This document shows, one piece after another, positions 12,776-24,795 of a DNA stretch of 64,000 nt. Under the pieces are notes generated by a model. It was not told the DNA's origin, made no database searches, and saw nothing but the letters and a program-made list of their open reading frames with translations. The position numbers and the translations under genes were made by a program. Location: positions 35,907,841 to 35,971,840 of the forward strand of contig OV884009.1 of NCBI GenBank assembly GCA_930367205.1, written 5' to 3'. This DNA is from Acanthosoma haemorrhoidale (taxonomy: Eukaryota; Arthropoda; Insecta; Hemiptera; Acanthosomatidae). Each line of letters begins with the position of its first letter. Position 1 is the stretch's first letter.

Positions 12776-13215
12776 AATGATTTTGGAATACCTTTTTGAT
12801 GATAACTTATTATTAAACATTGAATATCATTTTTTTTTTTTTTGTTCCTAAGTACAAAACAAAAATGTACTCCAAACAAGTTATTGTACAAGTTGTAATT
12901 GTACTATGACGTCTTGCATTTTTGTGATTGCTTACTTAATAAAACTGCAAGTGGTAAGCTATTGCAACATCAACCAAATCAACCAAAACATCCATGAAAC
13001 AGTATAAAGAACTAATCTACCAGAACAGGGAAATACACATAAACGTATGTACACGTATCCGCCTCCAAACCACAGGATTATTTGTCCATTTTAATATTAC
13101 GATCAGTGTTGAATATTGGTGCACAGAGCCATGTCATAGGATTAGTGCACTAATTGCTAGAAACAAAAAGTCCTTAGAAAAGAGTATAAAAAAAATAAAT
13201 ATATTCCGGGACAAA
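12776..13215. other. AT-rich non-coding DNA between LINE fragments
   Basis: No gene or shared repeat recognised. The open frame at 12994-13230 has no domain. Confidence 0.4.
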
Positions 13216-14760
13216 GTCTCCTATGAATAACAATAATGTTCAGATGACAAAGTCACAGCTGGCAAAAAATAGAAATATTACATAATAAAAAAAAAATGAC
13301 AATGTAAAATAATGTGGAAACCTCCATAGTAATGATAATAACAATTATGGAATAAAATAAAAATTGTTTATCTGCTTTTAGTGAATAAATTCCATAGGAT
13401 CAACAAATAAGAAAACAAAACAACATCAATAATACGCAGAAGTATGTACAGTATGACATTAAATAAAAAACATTAAATTAATGCAAAATCAAACAAAAAA
13501 GTTGCATAAAAGCAGGGGCCCAACATCTATCTAAGTAAGCAATTAAATAAAAATAATTAATACAAAAAATAAAGGTAAGGAAATACAATATAATAAATAA
13601 AATGTTCTCAGACTAATAAGGGCCTCTTTAGATGGTGTGGAGGTGTTGGAATAGAAGAGCTTTGATGGTTCGTATGGATGAAGCATAGCGGATATTAAAC
13701 GGCAGAGAAGCAAAGGGTAGTAGAGCGAGCGAGGAAGGAACAATCGTATGTCTGTATTTTTGTGAGCAGGACTATAATGTCAGAGATACGGTAGGTTGTG
13801 TTCTGAGGATTTGAACTGTGAAATATTGTATATTTAAGGGGGATGATGCGAATTGATGGATTGAAAAAGAAATGATCAGAGGAGATTGTGCAAGAAAGGT
13901 GGGTAAGAGGCACCCTAACTTAGTATAGAGGTGAGAGACATGGGAGCACCGTGGATTCCCAAACACTAATCTAACAAAGCAATTCATTTTTCCCTTTAAC
14001 TTGCCATCGAGTCCCACCCATATACCCCACATCTATAGCCCATGTGGGGGAAAATAAGGGAGGGTGCAAGGAGGTAACGTGAAGGCAGGGCAGTAGATGG
14101 TGAGAGCGATGGAATAGTTTCAAGGTATCTATTGACCGACCGATGGGAAATTATGTCGGTTATGGGAGATATGTCGGTCCCAAGAGAGGGGTTAGTCAAT
14201 GGTTTTTGACGGTTGAGCAGAAAGTGAAGGAGGGGTTAAAATTGGGAATATCGGGAAAGGTTCTGATGAGGAAACTGGAGTTTATGACAATTGCCTGGGT
14301 TTTCGTTGCATTTAACCTCTGTTTATTTAGGTTTGCCCAGGCACTGATCCGACCTAAGTCTACCTGAATCTTAGCAAACACATACATTGGGGAGTCATCA
14401 GCGTAAAGGTGATGGGAACAATAATGAATAGAGTTTGAGATCAACAATAAAACAACTAAACATAAGCAGAGAAATGCTTAATCCCTGGGCTGTATCCAAG
14501 CAAAGAGTAAGGGAAGCATATAGGGGTAAGCTAGGAATAGTAAAAACTTGTGAATGGTTGGAAAAAAATGATGGAAACCAATAGAAGAAGGTTAATCAAG
14601 GAAAGTACTAATGATTTTAGCTTGGAAAGAAGGACTGTGTGGTCTATGGTCTCAAATGCAGTGGTGTAATCCTTATGGTGGATTGCAGAGATATTCCTTA
14701 ATTCGTCATGATTTGCAAATGAAAATAATTGCATAAGAGCTTAGATTGTGACATACAACA
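13216..14760 (-). mobile_element. CR1-like LINE, degenerate 3' half with reverse transcriptase (family C copy 1)
   Basis: Minus-strand fragments in several frames follow the order of a LINE reverse transcriptase. Around 14600-14690 there is an AFETIDHTVLLSKLKSL motif (RT finger/palm, expected form SKAFDTIDH). YADD lies at 14394-14405 in the context LYADDSPMYV, followed by WANLNKQRLNATKTQAIVI. At about 13800-14000 the thumb-region pieces appear (KMNCFVRLVFGNPR), and at about 13700-13790 the C-terminal SFLARSTT motif. The 3' UTR occupies 13216-13640 and matches 16270-16590 and 28755-29060. Stops and frameshifts are numerous, so it is a dead copy. The endonuclease part is missing or unrecognisable. 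Confidence 0.8.
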
Positions 14761-14959
14761 CACAGAAAGGGGACAAACGGCATATATCGAAGTGAAAATA
14801 ATGTTCTTTAGGGAGAGAATCAATAAAAAATTTGACAAATAAATAACACGCATAACAGTGAAAAAACAACTGAATCACAATATATCATAGCCCCAGATAA
14901 AATTACTTACTATAATCGTTAATAATATATAATATAATATTATATAATAATAGGTCTTA

Positions 14960-15245
14960 GGGAAACGGTTAGGATCAAAGGGCTATGATCGGTGGAGAGA
15001 TCGTCGAGGGGTGTAAGTCAAATAGTTTAGTGTTCCTAAACTATTGTAGAAAAAGGAGATCAAGGAGATCAGATGGCCATTAGGTGCCAGTGTCAGGAGT
15101 GATAGTGGAGCAATGCTTCCGTGCGAGTGCAGAGAGCAAAGCACGTCCTCGTGTATTTGTGGATCTTGTGCCCCAATGTTGGTGCTTTGCATTAAAGTCC
15201 CCACCCACAAGGAAAAGATGCCAGATGGAGTTTCGAAAGGACATG
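14960..15245 (-). mobile_element. Jockey-type LINE endonuclease fragment
   Basis: On the minus strand one frame carries GGDFNAKHQHWG followed by STNTRGRAL and, after a stop, WPSDLLDLLFLQ. These are the hallmark GDFNAKH and late aspartate blocks of the jockey-clade apurinic-type endonuclease. In-frame stops (one just before WPSD) and missing flanks show that it is a broken fragment. It lies 200 bases upstream, in sense terms, of the CR1-like RT but belongs to a different LINE clade, so it is probably a separate insertion. Confidence 0.75.
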
Positions 15246-16200
15246 GATTGGGAATCAGTTAATTACACATTGTGCGTCAATTATAATATAATAATAATAT
15301 AATGGTCGCATGTTTCCCACAAGTTAAATCATACCTCTTCTGAAGGAAGATACAGAAAGTTTTTTATTTTATTCATGAATATACACACTAAAGACTAGCT
15401 CGCACCACCGCACAGACAGGGACTTCGCGCAACAATAACCAATGGTGCACTTATCGAAGGTCAAACGAAAATTAGGAAGCTAACTAGAAGAGCCTTCAAA
15501 TCCCTGGCTTGGAGTGAGAGAGAAGAAAAATACTTAACCATACACATCACAGAAACAGGTGACTAAAGGAAGGTAAAAGAAAGTAGGAACCATATACTGC
15601 TACACAAAAATCATAGTCAAATAATTACAAATGACAACTATAGATACATATATAAGTCGTTTACCATTTTTATTTTTTTTATAATACGTTTCCACTCAGC
15701 GAACCCTCCAATAAATAAAATAGGAGACTTCAATAAAGGACGAAACATATATATTTGTAAATATAATATCTAGTAAGGTTGCCGGTATAGACGAAATTTT
15801 GTAATAAATAGAATTTTAAATAAATATTAATTTTTTTTTAGGTGACAATTATTTGTTGAGTGGTAATCCACTCCAGGCTACAGGTAAGATTCATGTTTTG
15901 TTAATTTGAACTTCAGGTCTTCGGAATTCCAGCTTATAGGCACACAAACACAATGTGACAAATTCTTTGTTCATAAAACATTTTGTTCAGTAATTGTTCC
16001 ATTTAAGAAAAAATTTGTTCTTACTTATTTATTTTATCATATTAACAAACCAATCATCTTTCATTTGACAAATACAAGAACAATGTTTGCAATTATATAC
16101 ATCATTTAAACACTAAATAGCATACTGATTGTATGTATTGAACATATAAATCTTGATTGTAATTTTAGTTAAAATAATTGTTGCTAATTTTGAAAAAAAA
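15246..16200. other. AT-rich non-coding DNA
   Basis: No gene or shared repeat recognised. The stretch 15395-15530 is less AT-rich than its flanks and unassigned. Confidence 0.4.
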
Positions 16201-16229
16201 AAAAACGGTAGGTAGATATCGCCAGAGTG

Positions 16230-16233
<4 letters not shown>

Positions 16234-16261
<28 letters not shown>
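16234..16261. repeat. (CT)n microsatellite
   Basis: About 14 CT units directly upstream of the family C 3' UTR copy. Confidence 0.95.
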
Positions 16262-16263
<2 letters not shown>

Positions 16264-16269
16264 AAAAAA

Positions 16270-16590
16270 AAGACTAACAAAATAAAAATTGTTTATATGC
16301 TTTTGGTGAGTAAATTCCATAGGATCCACCCATAAGAAAACAACAATAATACGCAGTATGATAAGTATGTACAGTATGACATTAAATAAAAACCATTCAA
16401 TTAATACAAAAGAAAACAAAAAAGTTGCATACAAGCTGGCAACTAACATCTATCTATACATAGTAAACAATTTTTATACAACAATATTTATTAATTAAAT
16501 AAAAATAATTAATAGAAAAAAGTAACGAAATACAATATAATGAATAAATCGTTCTCAGACTAATGAGGGTCTCCTTTAATAATTAAACTT
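16270..16590 (-). mobile_element. CR1-like LINE 3' UTR (family C copy 2)
   Basis: Near-colinear with 13340-13630. Shared blocks are aaataaaaattgtttat, gtaaattccataggatc, gtatgtacagtatgacatta and gttctcagactaat. It contains only UTR with no coding part. The minus-strand 94-codon frame over it is a product of the UTR and the CT tract. Confidence 0.8.
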
Positions 16591-16599
16591 AAAATCTCG

Positions 16600-18925
16600 A
16601 TGTGTTTATTTAATATCGAAAATAAAACCCCCTGAAAAAGAAAATGGCGGTTATTAATCAATTAATCATTTTGAATAAATAAATATTTTCTTATCATGCT
16701 ACCTTTGTAGGGTCTAAAATTAATGATCGTGACGTCCTCATAAGTAATATGCAATATGTGTCAATCTCTAGAGAGCTATAGTCACAAAAAGTCATAGTAA
16801 CTATCATTACAATTGGTTTCCCAGTCAATAAAAACCCCTTAAAAAATTTGATTAAAATAGTATTTTTTCGAAGTAGGCGAATCTAGGCAAAGTCGTTCAC
16901 TTTACATCTATTGTTCAAAACTTTCAATGAATGTAGCATTTTTGTTACCTATCAATAATTTAATGTTTCGTCTAACTTTTCTGCTGCATCGTGGTTTAAA
17001 CCATTAACAATTACATGTAATACAGGCTTGTCATTAGGATTATTATTCGAAGAAGGGGGATAGCTTTGATGTCCCACTCAGGTCACTAATTAAAGCTTTC
17101 ACCTTTGTAGAGTCCCTCAGTAGTAATTGTAGCCTTAAAATTAGAAAGGAGTGATTCTAGTTCAGGAGAATTGACCATACTGGCTACCTGCCTCTTGTCA
17201 AAATTAAAAGTACAGGACAATTCGGGTACACGTTCCTATTCTGAATTCTGAAAAACGAAAACTGTTTTGCCTTGTGGTTTTATATTTTAGTCCAAGCTAA
17301 GTAATCTACCATTTAACTGGATCGATCATACTCTTATTTATATAAACGTTGTAAATGTGTTCTATTTACGAAGAAGCATGATGAAAAATAATAATCAATA
17401 TATATAGACAGCTATTATTTCAATTTCTGAACAATTTGTGTTTATGCAGATGATCACTGGTTTGCAAACTATAACACTAATTTGCTTTTAGATGCCGACG
17501 ACTCTCCCAGGCATGTTTCGTAAAATTATTGAACACTGAGAAATAAATATTAATTGGACGTTGAAGAATTAAAGACAAAATCACGTAGGCGCTGTTTGGC
17601 ATTACAAAAGAGGAATTTAAAAAATGTTTCAAACGTTGGAATAAAAGATTATACTAGTGGATTGACCCCAATAGAAAGTTAAGGATTTTTTGTATAAAAA
17701 TTAAATAAATCACTTCGGTGCGGTTTCTTTTGGGTACGCGCTCTTACAATAAAAATTAATAAGCAGCTTGAAACTTGAGAGAATGCACAAAATACAGGTA
17801 ACTCAATGATTTGGTTTGTAGATAGCAATGTTTGGAAGGTACAAGACAAAATTAATTTCAAAGCAAAGAAATCGGTTTTAGGGGACACCAATTAAATAAA
17901 TTTGGGATATTTTTTTCACGTGATTAATTTTCATAACTTTTCGATAAAGATCGTCCCTTCATCGCCAACTCCACCACTCTCTTCCTCCTTCATCCTTACG
18001 AACCTTTAAAACCCTCCAAATCCAATACCTCCTCAACAACCAGTCAGACCCTTGCTAGCTTGGGAACGATTTATTTATTATATTACACTTTCGAACTCAA
18101 ATGATTTGCCTTTTTATTTGTATTTCATTGTTAACTATATATTGTTGAACTGGCACCTTACTGAATTCTTCATATTGTTTTTTTGAATACAACGATTCAT
18201 CTCTGACTTTATTTACTGAATGCTATTAAACGAGGTTTTATTAATTTTTTCCTTGAAGCTGTTTACACTTTTTACACATTTTTCTTAATGATGCAATAAT
18301 TTTCTTTGTTTGCCAGAAATGAACTCGTTATCCAAACATCTCTGTTATTCATAGGGGGCTAGGTCCTCAACATTTTCCTTTCTATTCTATCTGTGAGTGT
18401 TTCTCATTAAACATTTTGAATAGTGTGAACAATGCTATCTAAAATTTATTTGTGTATATTATATTAAAATTTATATATATGAATGCATTTCACCCTTTTT
18501 TAATACTTAAAAATTTGCAATAATGATAAATTGAAACCGCGGCGTCTGATGATTTTACACGTCCTGGCCTAATTGTAAATCATTCTCCGGACACTAAATA
18601 TTTTAAAAACAGTAGCATATAAAATATTTATGAATGAAAAAAAATAATCAATAAGACTGTGGAACATAAAAAATACATTAAGGAATTAATTTACATACAT
18701 TAATGTACTAAGGTACACTACTGGTGTAGTTACTTTGTTCAATTTGATTTTATTTGTTTTATTTTCATAACACATTTTTATTTATTTTGGTTTAGTTTGA
18801 TTAATTAAATTTAATAGTCGTTAATAATTCTGTTACTATTGTAAAATAAAACTTTTTGTATGCTTTAATAAATAAATAAATAATCAATAAATTTGAGCTT
18901 TCCAGCCTATATTTTTTTTATTAAA
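16600..18925. other. AT-rich non-coding DNA with one transposase relic
   Basis: Apart from the mariner-like remnant at about 17540-17690, nothing is recognised. A pyrimidine-rich tract lies at about 17960-18010. Confidence 0.4.
17540..17690 (+). pseudogene. Mariner-like transposase C-terminal remnant
   Basis: Combining neighbouring plus-strand frames gives VEELKTKS, then ITKEEFKKCFKRWNKRLY, a stop, and WIDPNRK. This order matches the C-terminal end of mariner-family transposases, where an EEF..CF..W..R motif precedes a cysteine and a short NGDYFE-like tail. The catalytic aspartates would lie upstream and are not recognisable. It is a fossil with a frameshift and a stop. Confidence 0.5.
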
Positions 18926-18929
18926 ACTT

Positions 18930-18970
18930 GCGACGCGTTTCGAAACAAACACTCTTTTTACTTATCAGGC
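18930..18970 (-). repeat. Penelope/hammerhead-like signature, degenerate
   Basis: The minus strand reads CCTGATAAG, about 20 bases, then CGAAACGCGTCGC. The CGAAACGCGT end is common at Penelope-like element termini. Stem II cannot be drawn convincingly. Confidence 0.3.
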
Positions 18971-19008
18971 TCTAAATAAACTAATAATAACAGTATTTTA
19001 GTTTAAAT

Positions 19009-19560
19009 ACCCCCCCCCCCGTTAAAAAAACCTGAGAAAAACGTTTGTTTTTCTTTTAATATAAGTGTATGTATTACCTTTAAATTAAAAGAACGAGTAA
19101 ATTCAGCAAATATATTTTTCTCGTATTTAGAAGACTGGAATTATCCAAATTCGACTCTAAAACCACGCACCACAAAATCACTTTAGCCCAGTGTAATCAA
19201 TAATAATTATTTTTTTTATAAATTGCTGACTGATATTCAGTTGTTTTCCCTTGCAACAACCAATGACATCAACCAAGTTATGCTGTAAACCTCAGTTTGG
19301 TTAAGGCAAAGCCTTTCGGAGTAGTGTCGGAACAAGGCCTCCATAGGCCGCCTCTGCTTTGGCGTATTAATCAAAGTTGGCTTCTGAGCTGTCAGCCATG
19401 AGTACACCTCTATTCGAGGGTGCGCCCCCTAGACGCTTCAGGCCAGCTTAGATGTCTTCGGCTTTTGATGAGGTACGGTGGCAACCCATACTCCACACTT
19501 AGTTTACTCAGGCTAAAAGTGATTCCACAGCGTGACACTTCAGAAGTTCAGAAGACTTTT
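19009..19560. other. C-run and GC-richer unassigned patch
   Basis: A run of about 12 C residues lies at 19009-19020. From about 19290 to 19560 the sequence is much less AT-rich (for example gaggcctatggaggcc-like and gggggcgcaccctc-like stretches when read on the minus strand). It has the look of an old repeat but has no second copy in this window and no recognisable coding sense. Confidence 0.35.
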
Positions 19561-20142
19561 TGAGTAACTTCATATCACATGCTAATGTCACGTAAACCTC
19601 TTTCGTTAATCTGACAAAGAAGTAGATTATGTTTTTCTACGCATGAAGTACGTAGGCTTAACGCATTCAGCTTCAATAAGCATTTAAAAAAAAAAAAAGA
19701 TTTTTTCACAGTCAGAAGAAAGAGCTAATTTTATTATAAAATTTTAAAATTAATTTAATTAGATTGTAAAGAAACAGAAGAGGTACACATCTTTTGGTTT
19801 CAGGGTATATCCAGACAAAATGGAAATGGCTCAAAATTACTTTTAGAAACATGCATAAATACAACGTATGACTTGGTAGTGTCAACAGTATATGAATTAC
19901 AAATAACTAACTTTGGTAATATGGAAATTTATGTTTGTCCCATAAGAGGAAAAAGTCAAATATAAACACATTTTGGGCACTTAATTTTTAATATGTACAT
20001 AAATCAACTTATAAATGCTAATTAATAATGCTAAAAACAAACAAACAATAATCCTAAATGTACTACTTATCATTATTTTCGAGTCAATGGATATGCTTTT
20101 AGGGCAAACAACTCATGTCCATTAGAAACAGGATTTTTTCAG

Positions 20143-20400
20143 CTATTTATAATTGTTGATATTTAAGATAAATGTTATGCAAAAAGCAATTCCACGTGCA
20201 TTTGTAGTCTGGGAGAGTGCCAAGACCTTCAATATTCTTCGCAAAACATCCAACGCTTTCTTTTTGTCAACAAACGTACACTTCGCGTCGATCTCAACAT
20301 CCGGTTCATTCAAGATATCCACCTTGAGGTACCAGAATTTCGATTCCCGCATCCCTGGCCATCCTAACCCGTATCCCAATGATCTGTACTCCTATCTAAT
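20143..20400 (-). other. Candidate exon or coding relic, unproven
   Basis: A minus-strand open stretch of about 78 codons, moderately GC-rich, with protein-like composition (for example ESKFWYLKVDILNEPD and VDKKKALDVLRRIL). The plus strand is also open over the same interval (20153-20419), which weakens the case. No domain is recognised. If real, it would be a single exon or a fragment of an unrecognised mobile element. Confidence 0.25.
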
Positions 20401-20673
20401 TCAAGGCAGCCCAAAGTGACGCTTGAGGCAGAGGTGGTGACCTCCATTTGACCAACTAGAGTTTTCTTTGTAGTGAGCTTCATAGACTTGTGATTACTAA
20501 AGTCACAGCTTAAGTGATATTGGCTACTAAGCTCACAAAAAAGTAAGGAGACTCTAAAATACTTAAGTTCTAAGCAGTGCTTAAAAACACATAATGTATA
20601 ACAAATTCTTTTTGTATTTTTTAATACGTCTTAAGTTTTTCAAAACAATCACACCCCTCTGTCAACATATTCG

Positions 20674-20674
<1 letters not shown>

Positions 20675-20715
<41 letters not shown>
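20675..20715. repeat. (TA)n microsatellite
   Basis: About 20 uninterrupted TA units. Confidence 0.98.
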
Positions 20716-20719
<4 letters not shown>

Positions 20720-20916
20720 AAGTTATGATTAGACTGAAACACATACGCTAAAAAGGGGGGGGTAGAGTAACAATACACCTCCTGGATATGAACTGAACTT
20801 TATTATCGCTTCCCCTAGTATTTATTGAGCTAACTTCCTCATCCTAATAGCTACATAGGCCGTGTTATTGTTGATGGCTTATATAGGGGTTACATACAAA
20901 TAACTTACATATATAT

Positions 20917-21330
20917 ATGTACTGTTTTTATTTTCTACTAAAGAAGTTGAAGCAAACTCGCACGAAGTCTTATCGGCTTACGCATTTATTAACTTCCCCC
21001 AATCTATCGCTCCGTCTCAAGCTATTAATTTACAAGAGCATACTCAGGCCTACTCTGCTGTATGGTGCACCGCTTTTTCGTTATCTGACGTATACGACAG
21101 CTCGGTGACTCCAACAATTCCAAAACGGTATACTGATGAATGTGGTCAGAGGTACTTCATTCGAGCATCGGAGCAACAGTGAGCTTCACGAGATCTTAGA
21201 GCTGCCTACGGTGGATGAATTCATTTAACGTAGACATATCAAATTTTTCGACTCCCTTCAATACCTGACAAACCCGGTGTTTAACACTATAACCCCCGCT
21301 CTGTTCCCCCAACGATAGCAGGAAGCGTCC
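20917..21330 (+). mobile_element. Jockey-type LINE reverse transcriptase C-terminal fragment
   Basis: The plus strand reads SYRLTHLLTSPNLSLRLKL, LLIYKSILRPTLLYGAPLF and then, after frameshifts, a QQFQN and LHEILELPTVDEF region. The LxLYKSxLRPxLLYGxxxW motif and the following EILELPTV motif are characteristic of the thumb and C-terminal region of jockey-clade reverse transcriptases. In-frame stops after TTAR and before RRHIKFF show that it is dead. It is distinct from family A at the sequence level. Confidence 0.75.
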
Positions 21331-21439
21331 TATCGATAGCGACAGCGGTCGCGGCTGGAACGATTTAGTCTTAGGTTCTAGGTTTAGGTTTTAGTTTGTT
21401 AGTTTTTCTCCCACATGCCAAACTGAGAGTGAGCTCCAT

Positions 21440-22480
21440 CACCTAGAATTCTATACATGTTTTAACTTTTAACCTCAAATCTAATTTACGTAACCCAGCC
21501 TCCTTCAAATGCATCTGCGCATAGCAGAATGAGGAGAGAACTGTCAATTCTTGTTCATTTATTTTGTTAATTTTCCACATTGTATTAAATTGAAGGTGTT
21601 TAGAAAAAAAAAAATATTTTTTTCTATTTCAAGTTTTTAATCAAATTGTATAAGTATAACGTTTTCGCATGAATTCCATTTAGCTTAAAAACTAATAAAT
21701 TAAGGTTGTACAATAAAAAAGTTCATTCCAAGAATAATACTGTTATAGCAGTTAAACTTGAACGTTATTAGCCAGGATAAGAAAAAGAAATCCCCCCCCA
21801 CCCGTAGAAATTAGACTCCATTCGAGTAAATTAAATTCAAAGAAGTGAAACTTTATCGATTGCCCGCAATTTGTATCGCGGTGAAGTTAATTAACAAAGT
21901 TACAGCTCTGTTGAGATTAATCGCACGTTGTTGCCGCAGACAGATTACGACATTAATAATAAAAGGATGAGGCGCCTGATTAATGTTAACCCGACGGCGG
22001 ATTATTTGATATGATTGTTGTCGAGTGGCGGTAGGGTGGGGGGTGGTAGGGGCAGTTCGGGTGAGTCCCTTTAAATAGCGGGGTTTAAACTTGATGGATG
22101 GATACCTCGACCACTTATCGTATTCAAACAGACTTCTTTTCTTCTCTTTACAGCACTTATCAAGTCCCGGCTTCCTTCCTTCTTCTCTTCCTTTTCAACA
22201 ACTTCGGATCTCATTCAGCTTTTAAATGTTCCCCTTTAGAAAGAGTTGTAAATATTTAAATTTTTTTCTTCTCGTTGAGGAGCCATACCCGATTTCCTCG
22301 TTATAATAATACTAATAGTAGTATTATCTTTATATATTTTAGCCAGCAACTACGATTTAGAACAAGATTAGAAATTATGTGTTTAAAAACAAGAGTAATT
22401 TAATACAGTAAGAATAATTCAATGTTTACTCATAAATATGTAAATTCATATTCTGAATTACCTTAGGAAATTTATATACC
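21440..22480. other. Non-coding DNA with a GC-richer island
   Basis: The segment 21860-22090 is dense in TTAAT/ATTAA homeodomain-type core motifs embedded in GC-rich words (gcggtgaagttaattaac, gaggcgcctgattaatgtta). A G-rich run follows at 22025-22060. This composition resembles a conserved regulatory element more than a repeat. Flanks are ordinary AT-rich DNA. Confidence 0.35.
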
Positions 22481-22486
22481 TCAGAT

Positions 22487-22616
22487 GTGAGGGAGGTGAC
22501 AATCATGTGAATTTGGGAGGCCTCGGGGCTGTTTGTAAATATGGTATGAATGAGAACATTTATCACAATTACTTATTGCTTAATAAGGCAGATTGTAATT
22601 TTAGCACAATAAAGAA
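22487..22616 (+). mobile_element. Jockey-type LINE 3' end (family A copy 3)
   Basis: Only the last 130 bases of the family A UTR, in sense orientation. It runs from gtgagggaggtgacaatcat to ttttagcacaataaag. The aatattgtatgaatgagcgagtgaatgatga stretch found in other copies is missing here, an internal deletion between two tttgtaaatat/attgtaaatat blocks. Confidence 0.85.
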
Positions 22617-22894
22617 GTTTCAAATAAAATATATACCTTATATCTATAAAATTGTTTGTTGTTTTAATAAATACAATTTTTTTATTCAATTGGTTTTATC
22701 TTTTAAATTTCGGTTTGTTTTGTTTGTTGTATTCGGTATAAACATAAATTTGAAATAGACAGCATGTTTGCTGTTATAATCTTTTTATTATTTTTCCAAT
22801 CATTTTTTTTATTAAAGTAAATGTTATTGCATTCTATTTCTTACATTATATTACTGTTGCTTCTAAACACATACTTTTTGATCTAAATTCTAGT

Positions 22895-22920
22895 CCTGGT
22901 GATGACTAAGCGAAACGTTG
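22895..22920 (+). repeat. Penelope/hammerhead-like signature, degenerate
   Basis: CCTGGTGATGACTAAGCGAAACGTT has one change from the CTGATGA core and an intact CGAAACGTT. The spacer is short and the stem II pairing is poor. Confidence 0.35.
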
Positions 22921-23735
22921 AATGTAGAAGATGTTATGTCCATAAAAAGATTAATTAAAGAGCTGTGAAGCTTAGTATCGCAAATATAAAAAAAATTCAT
23001 GAGTTTTGATTCCAGTATTAATACTTTGAAAAATGATAATAATATACTATCCTGGGACCATGTCTCTTAAAGACAAACATTTGTTAATGATGGTGAATTT
23101 AAAGTAAATCGTTCCCCACTAAAGTTACAAAACGCAGAGAAATAATATATTAAAAAGTCAATAGAACAAAATTAGAAAAAATAAAATAAAAAATGTATAT
23201 ATACAAATGAAATATATAAAACATAATCTTTAGCAATTAAAAATATATCATGGAATAAATGTAAAAAACAAACAATATGAGGGAAATAAAACAATAAGTT
23301 GCTTGAAAAATGAAATGTCAACACAAATACATACCCACAATTTGGTGATACATTAAATATTATTTACATTGTAAAGTAAGCGGTTTTAGAGTTTATTTTG
23401 TTGCCCAGTTGTAGCTTGTATCCTTAAGCCATAATATGGCCTTATAGCTGTTTTGGTTGAACCATCAGTCAATTACGTAAGCACTGCCCGTCCGCTCCTC
23501 TCCTTAAGGTGATAGCAATTATGTTTGTAATGTATAAATTTCACAATAAACATTATTATTAAAATAATAACACGCTAAGTAGTGAAGTTAGTACTTAATG
23601 CAACTACTTATTCGTTTGAGAGAGCAAATAACTGAATAATCTTGTTTTGAACAGATACAATGAAGGAGCGTGGTGAATAAAGAGAAGAAGAGAGTTCCGA
23701 AAGGATATTGTTTTACAATGGAGGAATTGTATAGT
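22921..23735. other. AT-rich non-coding DNA
   Basis: At about 23045-23110 a block around atcctgggaccatgtctctt is similar to the outer end of the family D CR1-like copies (tattctgggaccatatccct at 32.4 and 40.3 kb), so a short family D relic is possible. No gene found. Confidence 0.35.
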
Positions 23736-23737
23736 AC

Positions 23738-24075
23738 TGTAGTTCTATGGGAGTTGTGTGTAGTATTGTAGTTCTATGGGAGTTGTGTGTAGTATTGTAG
23801 TTCTATGGGAGTTGTGTTTAGTATTGTAGTTCTATGGGAGTTGTGTGTAGTATTGTAGTTCTATAGGAGTTGTGTGTAGTATTGTAGTTCTATGGGAGTT
23901 GTGTGTATTATTGTAGTTCTATGGGAGTTGTGTGTAGTGTTGTAGTTCTATGGGAGTTGTGTGTAGTGTTGTAGTTCTATGGGAGTTGTGTGTAGTATTG
24001 TAGTTCTATGGGAGTTGTGTGTAGTATTGTAGTTCTATGGGAGATGTATGTAGTATTGTAGTTCAATGGGAGGCA
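23738..24075. repeat. Minisatellite, 29-bp unit, about 12 copies
   Basis: Head-to-tail repeats of a 29-base unit built on gtagttctatgggagttgtg plus tgtagtatt. Most units are identical or differ by one or two bases, with the most diverged units at the two ends. The 66-codon minus-strand frame through the right half is an artefact of the unit length not containing stops in that frame. Confidence 0.97.
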
Positions 24076-24795
24076 AGGATATAGGATGGATTGTCGGCTG
24101 CGGGTTTGTGAGTAAGCAAGAGTTTTCGAGTAAAGTACCAATGGAGATATTCGGGACGATGGCACGCAGCAAACCATAAACAGGGAGTCTTTCCAGATTC
24201 TCCCGGGAAACCCAGTGCGAATGTAATGCTCATATAAAGTCCTGTTAGGAGGAACGTTTTATCATTTTTGGGTCATTGTGTAACTAATTATTGCAGAAAT
24301 TCAAATAACGGTCGTACACTGATAATTGTGTTGTATACTGAACAAAGCAATCAAGTCCCGGGGTTTTCGCCTAAGTAAATTCAGTTGTATCAAGCATAAA
24401 CTTGGGAGTTATAATTTCCACTGTTACCTCGAATTCACAAAGTTTTTATTAACATTTTTAATTTTTATGTTTCAAATTTCTTCATTTGATTTTTCATCAT
24501 TTTTAGCTTTACTTGTTCGTTGGTGAGTATTACACTATTTTCTGGCTAGAGAAGTACTTAAAAACACACATACTTATTTACCGGCTACGAAAACTACACA
24601 GGCAAGTTATAAAATATAGAGAAACGATACATGAGTAATTCACTTAGGTCAATAGAATCACCTTTTTGAATGTGGTGACTTAAATTTTCATAAGTAAAAT
24701 AACGCATGAGGTTAAGATACGAATTTATATACCTAAATTATAACAGGTTAAATTCGCATTGAGATTTTGTTATAATAATTAATTAATTATACAAG
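24076..24795. other. Non-coding DNA
   Basis: Unique sequence with no recognised gene. The 66-codon frame at 24326-24526 is phenylalanine- and leucine-rich and looks random. Confidence 0.4.

Noticed and set aside
23977..24177. Open frame and possible CRISPR-like array in the 29-bp repeats
   Set aside because: Units are directly adjacent without spacers, so it is a minisatellite. The frame only reflects a unit lacking stops.
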